40,693 nucleotides of DNA from Streptomyces glaucescens. Its GTDB lineage: Bacteria > Actinomycetota > Actinomycetes > Streptomycetales > Streptomycetaceae. The stretch is taken from the NCBI RefSeq assembly GCF_002154375.1, contig NZ_MUND01000024.1:1-40693 (forward strand), read 5' to 3'. Shown here piece by piece: positions 31,939 through 39,526 of this stretch (the stretch's first letter is position 1; each line of letters begins with the position of its first letter). Position numbers and translations under genes: made by a program. Below the pieces are notes generated by a model that had not been told where the DNA came from, searched no databases, and worked only from the letters and a program-made list of their open reading frames with translations.

Positions 31939-32139
31939 TCAGCCCTTGACGCCTGCCAGGAACGACGTCCAGCTATTCTCGCGGAACACGAGCACCGGGC
32001 CTCCCGAGAGCTTGCTGTCGCGGACGGGAACTGTGCCGGGGCCGCAATTGTCGGCGACCTCGACGCAGTCGTTGGCTCCCCCTTCGCTGTAGCTCGACTT
32101 GTGCCACACGGCGGTGCTGAGGTCAGGGGCTCGGTTCAT
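31939..32139 (-). CDS. DUF397 protein, copy 1
   Basis: 66 residues: MNRAPDLSTAVWHKSSYSEG, then GANDCVEVADNC, VPVRDSKLSGGPVLVFRENS and a final FLAGVKG. This is a full DUF397. DUF397 proteins are small partners, possibly antitoxin-like or antagonists, of XRE/DUF5753 regulators such as the WhiJ group. Ribosome-binding site GGAGGGAG. It lies 18 bp after a second, very similar copy on the same strand, evidently a tandem duplication. Function unknown beyond the regulator pairing. Confidence 0.9.
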   Translation of the reverse strand: MNRAPDLSTAVWHKSSYSEGGANDCVEVADNCGPGTVPVRDSKLSGGPVLVFRENSWTSFLAGVKG

Positions 32140-32157
32140 GGGTGCGCGCTCCCTCCA

Positions 32158-32355
32158 TCAGCCCTTGACGCCCGCGAGGAACGCCGACCAGGAATCCTCG
32201 CCGAACACCAGCACCGGGCCCGCGGAGAGCTTGCTGTCGCGGACCGGGACCGTGCCGGGGCAGTTGTCGGCGACCTCGACGCAGTTGTTGGCTCCCCCAT
32301 CGCTGTAGGACGACTTACGCCACGCGGCGATGGTGAGGTCGGGAGTGTTCGTCAT
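32158..32355 (-). CDS. DUF397 protein, copy 2
   Basis: 65 residues: MTNTPDLTIAAWRKSSYSDG, then GANNCVEVADNC, VPVRDSKLSAGPVLVFGEDS and FLAGVKG. It is about 80 percent identical in DNA to copy 1. Its start overlaps the stop of the XRE regulator reading frame as ATGA, so translation is coupled to that gene. Since the regulator is frameshifted, coupling may be weak in this strain. DUF397 is usually found exactly here, directly behind its XRE/DUF5753 partner. Confidence 0.9.
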   Translation of the reverse strand: MTNTPDLTIAAWRKSSYSDGGANNCVEVADNCPGTVPVRDSKLSAGPVLVFGEDSWSAFLAGVKG

Positions 32356-33117
32356 GATCGGTGCTCCCCCAGTACGCCCCTGATGAACGCGAGCGAGTCC
32401 GACGGGGGCAGCGCCAGGTCGCGGAGCCGATCGTAGGATGAGTGCTCTCGAAGGACCTGGTCCGGCTCCTCGATCAGCCGACCGCTGCTGTTGCCTTCTG
32501 TGTAGGCAACGGCGCTTCCGTCCCTCTGCCGGAGCAGCGTCAGGGACCCGTTCATATGGTGGTGCGCTCCCGCCGAGAACGGCAGTACCTGAAGCGCCAC
32601 GTTGGGCCACAGCGCGGCAGCCTCGAGATGCAGCAGCTGAGCCTCCCAGGTCTTGCCCTGGGCAGCGGGGCGTCGCAGCGCGAACTCATCCACGACGACG
32701 CGCACTTCCGGTTCCGGCTTCTGCCTCAGCAGGTACTGACGACCGAGCCGAGCGGCCACCTGCTCCTCGACGGCCTCGTCACCGTCCGCCGTTGTCTGGG
32801 CGCCAGACAACACCTCCCGAGCGAAGTCCTCGGTCTGCAGAAGCCCTGGGACTCCCAGCGAGAACTGTCGCCTCCAAGGCCATGTACTCCTTGTACTGGT
32901 CCTTGAACGCATCCAGCCGAGCCGCCTTCCAGTGGCTCAACAGCAGGTCACCGGTGCCGTAGTAGCCGTCCAGGTCCTCCATGACCGTCACCTTGGACAG
33001 CCGCTCACCCGACTCCAGGCGGCTCAGATAGCTCTTCTCGTACCCGGTCTCGTCGGCCAGCTGCCCCAGTGACTTCCCGGTCTTCTCCCGCAGGACCCTG
33101 AGCGTCTGCCCGAGCAT
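32352..33117 (-). pseudogene. XRE/DUF5753 regulator split by a frameshift
   Basis: From ATG 33117 one frame gives the XRE helix-turn-helix (LGQTLRVLREKTGKSLGQLA, GYEKSYLSRLESGERLSKV) and the following helix to KDQYKEYMALEA. Near 32862-32875 the homology jumps to another frame: QFSLGVPGLLQTEDFAREVL and onward through the DUF5753 domain to FIRGVLGEHRS at 32352. Related proteins are continuous (about 255-285 residues), so one indel has split it. The unshifted frame would end at 32779 after about 30 unrelated residues. Downstream lie two DUF397 genes. Decay, phase variation or a sequencing error are all possible. Confidence 0.85.
32791..32811. repeat. palindrome inside XRE gene, operator copy 1
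   Basis: GTTGTCTGG-GCG-CCAGACAAC, perfect 9-bp arms, within the DUF5753 part of the regulator gene. Copy 2 is upstream of the same gene. Confidence 0.75.
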
Positions 33118-33172
33118 CACCCGCCCGGAAACCGGCTGAGCGTCAACCCTCTCGCCTACGTCACCCCTCCCC

Positions 33173-33193
33173 GTTGCCTGGGCGCCAGACAAC
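33173..33193. promoter_or_regulatory. palindrome upstream of XRE gene, operator copy 2
   Basis: GTTGCCTGG-GCG-CCAGACAAC, one base different from the intragenic copy; both are followed by ACC, giving 23 of 24 identical bases. It lies 56 bp before the start codon, in the promoter region. Confidence 0.75.
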
Positions 33194-33296
33194 ACCGAAC
33201 CTCTTCCGCAGCGTACGCGCGATCCGTGACCATCGAGGCACGAACGGTGATCACCGCTCGTCAACCACCCCTGCTACGCCCCGGAAGGGCACCGCC

Positions 33297-33527
33297 ATGC
33301 CTCTGCGCCTCCGCCTGCGCCTCGCCGCGCTCTGCGAGACCGTCCTGCTCTCCCTCGTACGGCTCCTGCTGACCGCCGAGGGACGCCACCGCGCCACGGC
33401 GCCCCCGCGACCGCCGGCCCCGCCGCACTCCCCGCCCCGCGCCCTGGAGCCCGTCTGGCTCGACACCCCGCTCGTCCGCCCCTACCTGCTCGCCCGCGAA
33501 GGACGCCCCGTGGAGGTGTCCGCGTGA
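33297..33527 (+). CDS. Small hypothetical protein
   Basis: 76 residues: MPLRLRLRLAALCETVLLSL, VRLLLTAEGRHRAT, a Pro-rich linker (APPRPPAPPHSPPRA) and LDTPLVRPYLLAREGRP. The N-terminus is amphipathic and basic. No family is recognised, though similar small genes stand beside XRE/DUF397 loci in streptomycetes (memory, not searched). A GGAAGG ribosome-binding site precedes ATG 33297. It overlaps the next gene as GTGA. Confidence 0.7.
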   Translation: MPLRLRLRLAALCETVLLSLVRLLLTAEGRHRATAPPRPPAPPHSPPRALEPVWLDTPLVRPYLLAREGRPVEVSA

Positions 33528-33805
33528 GGCTGCTCCCCTGGACGGGCGTCGACGGCAAGCCCTGCTACCTCAGCAGCGACGACCCGCACAGTCCGCTCTC
33601 CCGACTCGCCGACGACATCGAGGCCGCCCAACTGCGCTCAGCCACCGAGGTGCTGGCAGGTGCCAGGGCCGTCCTCGCCGACGCCAAGGCCGGTGAGCGG
33701 GCCGTGCGGTTCGCGCTCACCCGGGCCGCCGAGTCCCTGGAGGACGTGCTCCGGGTCGCGGTCAGCCGAGGTGCCCGCGTCGAGCCGGTGATCCGTCCGG
33801 ACTGA
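33524..33805 (+). CDS. Small hypothetical protein
   Basis: 93 residues: MRLLPWTGVDGKPCYLSSDD, then a helical region (SRLADDIEAAQLRSATEVL, ERAVRFALTRAAESLEDVLR). The opening is a conserved streptomycete pattern of unknown role. It is translationally coupled to the preceding 76-residue gene (GTG inside GTGA). The pair is divergent from the XRE regulator, across a gap that contains operator copy 2, so both may be controlled by it. Confidence 0.75.
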   Translation: MRLLPWTGVDGKPCYLSSDDPHSPLSRLADDIEAAQLRSATEVLAGARAVLADAKAGERAVRFALTRAAESLEDVLRVAVSRGARVEPVIRPD

Positions 33806-34114
33806 CCCGCACGAAGACCGCGTCCCTCGGTGACGTGCCCACCGCGATGGCCTTCCCGGGGTCCCAGCCCACCACTCGGTAGGCCGTGACCGAGGTGGCG
33901 GGGCCGGCCGGCTCCCCGGCGTTCGAGGTGTCGTCGCAGGGCGGCAGGACCGCGGTACCGATGTGCTCGGCCACCTCGAAGTCGACGTCGGCCCGGTCCG
34001 AGTACGTCCGCCCCTCGTAGCGCACCAGGTAGGCGCAGGACGCCGTCCCGTCGCCCCCGCCGCGCACCCGGTGAGCGCGAGCAGCAGCACCGCCGGTCCC
34101 CGTACGGCCTTCAT
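33762..34114 (-). pseudogene. Lipoprotein gene with frameshift in a G-run
   Basis: ATG 34114 gives a lipoprotein signal, MKAVRGPAVLLLALTGCAAG, with lipobox LTGC. The frame is then lost at the five-C run 34054-34058 (G-run on the coding strand). Moving one frame restores a sensible protein: TASCAYLVRYEGRTYSDRAD, HIGTAVLPPCDDTS and VTAYRVVGWDPGKAIAVG, ending VRVSPDGSPARRGHLG. The mature part of about 95 residues has two Cys. A single-base indel in a homopolymer fits either true inactivation, slipped-strand phase variation or a sequencing error. The family is unknown. It overlaps the end of the preceding plus-strand gene by 44 bp. Confidence 0.75.
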
Positions 34115-34156
34115 CCGGGCCTCCTCCCGTCATCCACTCCGACGCCGGGGCCGCCG

Positions 34157-34205
34157 GTGGCTTTGTCTACGAGAACGAACAGCAGATGTTCACGAATTCG
34201 GGAGG
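34157..34205. repeat. inverted repeat, left copy, flanking TetR/reductase cassette
   Basis: 49 bp matching the reverse complement of 36085-36133 at 40 positions without gaps. Exact runs are ACAGCAGATGTTCAC (15 bp) and TTCGGGAGG (9 bp). The copies point inward, as terminal inverted repeats do. No transposase lies between them. Confidence 0.75.
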
Positions 34206-34213
34206 ACCACTAT

Positions 34214-34255
34214 CCGCTGCTGTTCAATTGCGCGTCTTCGGAGAGTGAGCAGCGG
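34214..34255. repeat. 8-bp-arm inverted repeat past TetR gene end
   Basis: CCGCTGCT (34214-34221) and AGCAGCGG (34248-34255), about 50 bp past the minus-strand TetR gene. Possible weak terminator. Confidence 0.3.
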
Positions 34256-34306
34256 CGTCGTCGGTAGCGCGGGCCGGTGATGTCCTTCCGTCCGGTCGGT
34301 GCCGGG

Positions 34307-34909
34307 TCAGATCCGTGTGCTGGTGGGTTCCAGTTGGGCCAGGACGTGGTCGAGGTCGGCGGCGAAGGTGTCCGGTCCGTTGCTGTCGGGGTCGCAGGTC
34401 TCGATGACGGCGTTGAGGGCGGCGAAGGCGGCGCCGACGAGGGCGCGGGTGACGACACGGTTGTCGGTTCCGGTGGGGCGGTCCAGGAGGACGTCGACGA
34501 GCCCGCGTTGGATGAGGTCCATCCGGTCGAGGTATGCGGCACGTAGGGCGGGGCTGGACTCGATGATCGAGTACATCAGCTTGGCCCGGTCGCGGTCGGA
34601 TTGTTCGCCGCGGGAGGCGACGACGACCTCGAAGGCGTGGCGCAGGGATGTCCAGGGGTTCTCCGTGGCCGGTCGCGACCGCAGGACGTCCACCATGCGC
34701 TCGCCTTGCCGTTCGAAGTCGCTCAGGACCAGGTCCTCCTTCGTCCCGGCGTAGCGGAAGAAGGTCCGCTGGGAGATGCCCGCCCGCTCGGCGATGTGGT
34801 CGACCGTGGTGGCGTCGTAGCCCTGTTCCCGGAACAAGCACTCCGCCACCGCTGTGATCTCTGCATGGATGGCGCGACGTGCGACGTCGCGAACTCGGGA
34901 CTGGACCAT
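34307..34909 (-). CDS. TetR/AcrR family transcriptional regulator
   Basis: 200 residues. DNA-binding domain: EITAVAECLFREQGYDATTV then DHIAERAGISQRTFFRYAGT and KEDLVLSDFE. The C-terminal domain resembles the MftR-type fold (SDRDRAKLMYSIIESSPALR, ADLDHVLAQL). It is divergent from an NADP-binding reductase across 241 bp that hold an inverted repeat, the typical regulator/enzyme layout. Both genes lie inside a pair of 49-bp inverted repeats, so they may have moved as a unit. Confidence 0.92.
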   Translation of the reverse strand: MVQSRVRDVARRAIHAEITAVAECLFREQGYDATTVDHIAERAGISQRTFFRYAGTKEDLVLSDFERQGERMVDVLRSRPATENPWTSLRHAFEVVVASRGEQSDRDRAKLMYSIIESSPALRAAYLDRMDLIQRGLVDVLLDRPTGTDNRVVTRALVGAAFAALNAVIETCDPDSNGPDTFAADLDHVLAQLEPTSTRI

Positions 34910-34942
34910 GCCACCATGCTAGCAGCCCGCATCTTTGGCAGT

Positions 34943-34966
34943 CACTGTCAGCTGTGACGTACAGTG
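34943..34966. promoter_or_regulatory. divergent operator candidate
   Basis: CACTGT (34943-34948) and ACAGTG (34961-34966), 24 bp in all, 34 bp before the TetR start. AT-richer than the flanks. Likely TetR site. Confidence 0.5.
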
Positions 34967-35150
34967 CCTGATATGCCGGGTCGCCACCCCCGGGTCGCAC
35001 GGCACTGCCATCACGAACGGGGTCGGGGTCGAGCCTCCTCGCGGGGCGACGCACGATTCCCGCGGCACCGACCGCAGAGCCCCCGGTGTCAGAAAGCGGC
35101 ACTGCCCCCGGCCTGGCACCAGCGGGCCGGCGAAACGAACAGGAGAACCC

Positions 35151-35888
35151 ATGGACATCACGGTCATCGGAACCGGGAACATCGGCAGCGAGCTCGCCCG
35201 TGTACTCGCGCGCGCCGGCCACACGCTCACCCTGGCCAACTCCCGCGGCCCGGAATCCCTGCGAGAGCTGGCCGACGAGCTCCACGCCCGCGCCGCAGCA
35301 ACGATCGCCGACGCCGTCGCGCACGCCGACGTCATCGTGCTCTCGGTCCCTTTCGGGGTCATCCCCACGCTGGCCGGAGACCTGCGCCAGGCACCCGCCT
35401 CCACGGTCATCGTCGACATGACCAACCACTATCCGCTCGGCGGCTATGTCGCCGAGGGCCTCGGGGACACCACCGCCCAGAGCACCTGGATCAGCACGCA
35501 GATCGGCCGCCCCGTCATCAAGGCGTGGAACACCGTCTTCTCCCTCACCCTCGCCACTAACGGACAAGCCCAGGGACACCCCGACCGGATCGCTCTGCCC
35601 GTGGCCGGGGACGACACGGCCGCCAAGAAGGTGGTGATGCAGCTGGTCGAGGACACCGGGTTCGACGCCGTCGACGCAGGGCCGCTGTCCGAGTCCTGGC
35701 GCATGGAGCCCGGTTCCCCCGCCTACTGCACCGACCTCGACGCCGCGACCCTGCGAGCCGCGCTCGCCCGCGCCGACCGCGCACGCCTCGCCGGCGACCG
35801 GGATGAGGAGATCCGCCGGGTGTACACGCCGGGCACCGGGATCGACATGGTCAACGGCGTCCAGATCTACCGCGAGGTCACCGCGTAG
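35151..35888 (+). CDS. NADPH-dependent F420 reductase-like oxidoreductase
   Basis: 245 residues from ATG 35151, ribosome-binding site CAGGAGAA. Rossmann motif ITVIGTGNIGSELARVLARA, then LANSRGPESL, whose Ser-Arg selects NADP. VIVLSVPFGVIPTL and STVIVDMTNHYPLGGYVAEG are typical of the F420H2:NADP+ oxidoreductase (Fno)-like group. The C-terminus (PAYCTDLDAATLRAALARAD) is longer than in Fno, so the natural substrate may differ. It is probably controlled by the divergent TetR. A leader of about 180 bp separates the operator from the start. Confidence 0.87.
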   Translation: MDITVIGTGNIGSELARVLARAGHTLTLANSRGPESLRELADELHARAAATIADAVAHADVIVLSVPFGVIPTLAGDLRQAPASTVIVDMTNHYPLGGYVAEGLGDTTAQSTWISTQIGRPVIKAWNTVFSLTLATNGQAQGHPDRIALPVAGDDTAAKKVVMQLVEDTGFDAVDAGPLSESWRMEPGSPAYCTDLDAATLRAALARADRARLAGDRDEEIRRVYTPGTGIDMVNGVQIYREVTA

Positions 35889-35912
35889 AAGCCAACGGAC
35901 GCGAACCGCCCC

Positions 35913-35931
35913 GCCCGGTCCGTCACCGGGC
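35913..35931 (+). terminator. hairpin after reductase gene
   Basis: GCCCGGT-CCGTC-ACCGGGC, 7-bp perfect arms, 24 bp past the stop. The rest of this 331-bp gap holds a GTGCG-TAA-CGCAC hairpin (36044-36056) and the right inverted repeat. Confidence 0.7.
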
Positions 35932-36084
35932 CGGGCGGTCCCAGCGCCGCTCCTCCCGCCGGCGTAGGCGACGGCCCGGACACGCTTGTCATCGGCTCGG
36001 GCAGCGACGGAACTCAGCCGGCATCGGGATCGTGACCGCCACAGTGCGTAACGCACCGTTCGAATCCCCACCGTGGCTGAGGCG

Positions 36085-36133
36085 CCTCCCGAAGTGGTGA
36101 ACATCTGCTGTCGTTTCTCATGAACAGAGCCAC
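36085..36133. repeat. inverted repeat, right copy, flanking TetR/reductase cassette
   Basis: Partner of 34157-34205, in opposite orientation and 82 percent identical. It lies 86 bp upstream of the pectinase gene. Confidence 0.75.
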
Positions 36134-36219
36134 GCCGGGTTCGTTCGGCCGGGCGGCAACCTTCCGGCGGCCGGCGGCGACTGTCCGTCGACCATCCCCA
36201 CACACGGAACGGAACCCGC

Positions 36220-38268
36220 ATGAGTGAGACGACCCGTGGAAAGCCCCGGCACCGCAGGCGCAGCACTACGGCGCTCGCCGTCGGTGTCCCCCTCGCCCTG
36301 ACCGCCGCGGGTGTGCTCGTGGTCGGTGCGAACGCGCAGCACGAGGCGTCGGCGGCCGAGGTGCCCGCGTGGGCGACGGCCACCGCCGACGGCTTCGCCT
36401 CCGTGAACTCCCTCGGCCAGAACGGCACGTACGGCGGCCGGGGCGGACAGATCGTCACCGTGAAGACGCTCGCGGACCTGGAGAAGTACGCGACCGCCGA
36501 GGAGCCGTACGTCATCGTCGTCGCGGGGACGATCACCATGTCCCCGGCCGGCAAGGAGATCAAGGTCCGGTCCGACAAGACCATCGTGGGCTCCGGCACC
36601 TCGGGGCACATCGTCGGCGGCGGCTTCTTCCTCGGTCCCGGCGTGCACAACGTGATCATCCGGAACCTGACGATCCGGGACGCGTACCAGGGCGTCTGGA
36701 ACGACAAGGACCACGACTACGACGCGATCCAGATGGACGGCGCCCACCATGTCTGGATCGACCACAACGACCTTCGGCACATGGCGGACGGGCTCATCGA
36801 CGTCCGCAAGGACAGCACGAACGTCACGGTGTCCTGGAACAGGCTGAGCGACAACAACAAGACGTTCGGCATCGGCTGGACCGAGAACGTCAAGACGGAC
36901 ATCACGATCCACCACAACTGGATCCGCGAGACCGAGCAGCGCAACCCGTCCACGGACAACGCCGCCCACGCGCACCTCTACAACAACTTCCTTCAGGACA
37001 CCCCGGGGACCGCCATCACGTCGTCCTACGGCAACTACTCCCGCGGGAGGACGAGCATGGTCCTGGAGAACTCCTACTTCCAGGGCGTGCGCAACCCGGT
37101 CATCAAGGACTCCACCGCCACCCTGGTCCAGCGCGGCAACGTCTTCTCCGGCACCACCGGGCGCAACGAGAGCGGCGGCACGGCCTTCGACCCGAAGACG
37201 TACTACGGCTACACCCTCGACAAGGCGGCCGACGTCCCCGCGCTGCTCAAGTCGGGCACGGGCCCGCGCGGTTCGATCGGGACCACCCCGGCCACGACCA
37301 CCGCGGCCGCCGCGACCACCCTCACCGTCGCCAAGGACGGCTCCGGCCAGTACTCCACCGTCCAGGCGGCCGTGAACGCCGTCCCCGCGAACAACCCCTC
37401 ACGGGTCGTCATCGCGGTCAAGCCGGGCACGTACCGCGAGACGGTGAAGGTCCCCTCGAACAAGCCCCACGTCACCATCCGGGGCACGGGCGCCAGCCGC
37501 AAGGACACGGTGATCGTCCACAACAACGCCTCCGGCACCCCCAAGCCGGGCGGCGGCACCTACGGCACCGGCGGCAGCGCCACCGTCGCCGTCGAGGCCG
37601 ACGACTTCCAGGCCCGCAACCTGACCATCGCCAACGACTTCGACGAGAAGGCCAACCAGCACCTCTCCGGCCACCAGGCCGTCGCCCTGCGCACCGCAGC
37701 CGACAAGGTGTTCCTCGACGGCATCATCGTCGAGGGCGACCAGGACACGCTGCTCGTCGACACCGCCGCCAAGGACAGGCTGGGCCGGGTCTACATGACC
37801 AACTCCTACGTCACCGGCAACGTCGACTTCATCTTCGGCCGCGCCACCGCCGTGATCGACCGGTCCGTCATCACCCTGAAGAAGCGCTGGGACGGCACCT
37901 CCGCCGGATACGTCACCGCCCCGAGCACCGCCGCGAACCGCAAGGGCATCCTGATCGCCAACTCGGCGATCACCGGTGACGTGTCCGACCGCTCCTTCTA
38001 CCTCGGCCGGCCCTGGCACGCGGGCGGCGACGCCACCCTCGACCCGCAGACCACGGTCCGCAACACCACCCTCAGCGCCGCGATCCGCACGGCGCCCTGG
38101 ACGGACATGAGCGGCTTCTCCTGGAAGGACGACCGGTTCGCGGAGTACAGGAACACCGGCGCGGGCGCGGGCGCCGCAAGCTCCGACCGACCCCACCTGA
38201 CCGACGCCCAGGCCACCGGCCAGGAGGTCGCGGACTGGCTGGGGGGCTGGACGCCCACGGCCTCCTAA
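36220..38268 (+). CDS. Secreted pectate lyase (PL1) - pectin methylesterase (CE8) fusion
   Basis: 682 residues. The signal peptide (HRRRSTTALAVGVPLALTAA; likely cleavage after ASA, about 45) may be of the Sec or Tat type. PL1 beta-helix, about 48-350: VWIDHND (WIDH 179-182), TVSWNRL, and RNPSTD at 241-246 in place of RxPxxR, so the catalytic-type first Arg is present but the second is Asp. A Thr/Ala linker (355-368) leads to CE8, 369-680: GQYSTVQAAV, Gln486 in GHQAVALRT, Asp509 in GDQDTLLVD, Asp536 in GNVDFIFG, Arg597 in YLGRPWH: complete. The enzyme would demethylate and cleave plant pectin outside the cell. Confidence 0.94.
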   Translation: MSETTRGKPRHRRRSTTALAVGVPLALTAAGVLVVGANAQHEASAAEVPAWATATADGFASVNSLGQNGTYGGRGGQIVTVKTLADLEKYATAEEPYVIVVAGTITMSPAGKEIKVRSDKTIVGSGTSGHIVGGGFFLGPGVHNVIIRNLTIRDAYQGVWNDKDHDYDAIQMDGAHHVWIDHNDLRHMADGLIDVRKDSTNVTVSWNRLSDNNKTFGIGWTENVKTDITIHHNWIRETEQRNPSTDNAAHAHLYNNFLQDTPGTAITSSYGNYSRGRTSMVLENSYFQGVRNPVIKDSTATLVQRGNVFSGTTGRNESGGTAFDPKTYYGYTLDKAADVPALLKSGTGPRGSIGTTPATTTAAAATTLTVAKDGSGQYSTVQAAVNAVPANNPSRVVIAVKPGTYRETVKVPSNKPHVTIRGTGASRKDTVIVHNNASGTPKPGGGTYGTGGSATVAVEADDFQARNLTIANDFDEKANQHLSGHQAVALRTAADKVFLDGIIVEGDQDTLLVDTAAKDRLGRVYMTNSYVTGNVDFIFGRATAVIDRSVITLKKRWDGTSAGYVTAPSTAANRKGILIANSAITGDVSDRSFYLGRPWHAGGDATLDPQTTVRNTTLSAAIRTAPWTDMSGFSWKDDRFAEYRNTGAGAGAASSDRPHLTDAQATGQEVADWLGGWTPTAS

Positions 38269-38289
38269 AGGGGCGCGGGAGGCGGACCG

Positions 38290-38295
38290 TAGGCT
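38290..38295 (+). promoter_or_regulatory. -10 box of leaderless AAA gene
   Basis: TAGGCT ends 7 bases before ATG 38303, a leaderless arrangement; no good -35 is visible. Confidence 0.5.
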
Positions 38296-38302
38296 GGGGA
38301 TC

Positions 38303-39526
38303 ATGCCGGACGACTCCCCTCTCATACAGAGTCTGCGAACGGCCGTCGCCGCCGCCCCCGCCGACGTACCGCTGCGGCTGCACCTGGCCGAACTGCTGCT
38401 GAACGCGGGACAGTCACAGGCCGCGGTCGCCGAGGCGGCCGTGGCCCTTCAGCACGCGCCGGGCGATGCCCAGGCCCGGGACCTGATGGCCCGGGCCATG
38501 GGCATACCCGGCCAGCCGCCTCCCGCCCGCCCCGCCTTCGACTGGAAAGCCGCCCAGGAGCAGGTCGGTGACGTCGTGCCGCCGCGGTTCGTCGAGGCGC
38601 CGGTGCGGGCGGACGGGCAGGACGATCCGGGCGACGCCGACGCCTGGGACGTCGAGAAGCCCGGCGCGGTGCGGCTGGCCGACGTGGGCGGCATGCAGGA
38701 CGTCAAGGACCGGCTGGAAGCCGCCTTCCTCGCACCGCTGCGCAACCCCGAACTGCGCAAGCTGTACGGCAAGAGCCTGCGCGGCGGGCTGCTGCTGTAC
38801 GGGCCGCCCGGGTGCGGGAAGACCTTCATCGCGCGGGCCGTCGCCGGGGAGCTGGGCGCCGCGTTCCTGTCCGTGTCGGTGAACGACGTGCTCGACATGT
38901 GGATCGGCAACTCCGAGCGCAACATGCACGAGATCTTCGAGACCGCCCGCCGCCAGGCGCCCTGCGTGGTGTTCCTGGACGAGCTGGACGCGCTCGGCGC
39001 CAAGCGCAGCCGCACCGCCCACAGCGGCATGCGCAACACCGTCAACCAGCTGCTCACCGAACTGGACGGCATCGACGCGGCGGCCAACGAGGGCGTGTTC
39101 GTGCTGGCCGCCACCAATGTGCCCTGGGATGTGGACAACGCCCTGCGGCGCCCCGGCCGGCTGGACCGCACGATCCTCGTCCTGCCGCCCGACGGGCCCG
39201 CCCGCGAGGCGATCCTCCGGTACCACCTGCGGGACCGGCCCATCGAGAACGTCGACCTCGGCAAGCTGGTCAAGGTCACCGACGGCCTGTCGGGCGCCGA
39301 CCTGGCCCATCTCTGCGACGCCGCGGCCGAGCGGGCGCTGCTCGACTCGGCGCGCACCGGCACCGTCCGGCTGATCGGCATGAAGGACCTGCTGGCCGCG
39401 GCGAAGGACGTGGTGCCGTCCGCCGAGCCGTGGTTCGCCTCCGCGCGGAACGTGGCGATGTTCGCCAACGAGGGCGGGATGTACGACGACCTGGTGGCCT
39501 ACCTGAAGAAGAGGCGCAAGCTGTGA
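38303..39526 (+). CDS. AAA+ ATPase with N-terminal TPR-like helices
   Basis: 407 residues. Residues 5-70 form a TPR-like helical pair (LRLHLAELLLNAGQSQAAVA). After a linker, the classic AAA module is close to the FtsH/Cdc48 type: Walker A GPPGCGKT (167-174), Walker B VVFLDELD (Asp226, Glu227), sensor 1 AATNVPWD, and Arg fingers in LRRPGRLDR. The C-terminal lid reads LSGADLAHLCDAAAERALLD. It has no protease domain, so it probably remodels proteins, perhaps with the downstream TPR membrane protein whose start overlaps its stop. The substrate is unknown. Confidence 0.9.
   Translation: MPDDSPLIQSLRTAVAAAPADVPLRLHLAELLLNAGQSQAAVAEAAVALQHAPGDAQARDLMARAMGIPGQPPPARPAFDWKAAQEQVGDVVPPRFVEAPVRADGQDDPGDADAWDVEKPGAVRLADVGGMQDVKDRLEAAFLAPLRNPELRKLYGKSLRGGLLLYGPPGCGKTFIARAVAGELGAAFLSVSVNDVLDMWIGNSERNMHEIFETARRQAPCVVFLDELDALGAKRSRTAHSGMRNTVNQLLTELDGIDAAANEGVFVLAATNVPWDVDNALRRPGRLDRTILVLPPDGPAREAILRYHLRDRPIENVDLGKLVKVTDGLSGADLAHLCDAAAERALLDSARTGTVRLIGMKDLLAAAKDVVPSAEPWFASARNVAMFANEGGMYDDLVAYLKKRRKL

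Noticed and set aside
36058..36067. GTTCGAATCC, a tRNA T-loop-like sequence that could mark a tRNA gene or attachment site
   Set aside because: The preceding bases do not pair to form a T-stem, and no acceptor, D or anticodon arms are found. No integrase is nearby.
34224..36707. 827-codon open frame on the minus strand
   Set aside because: It is antisense to the reductase and pectinase genes and shows no domain signature.
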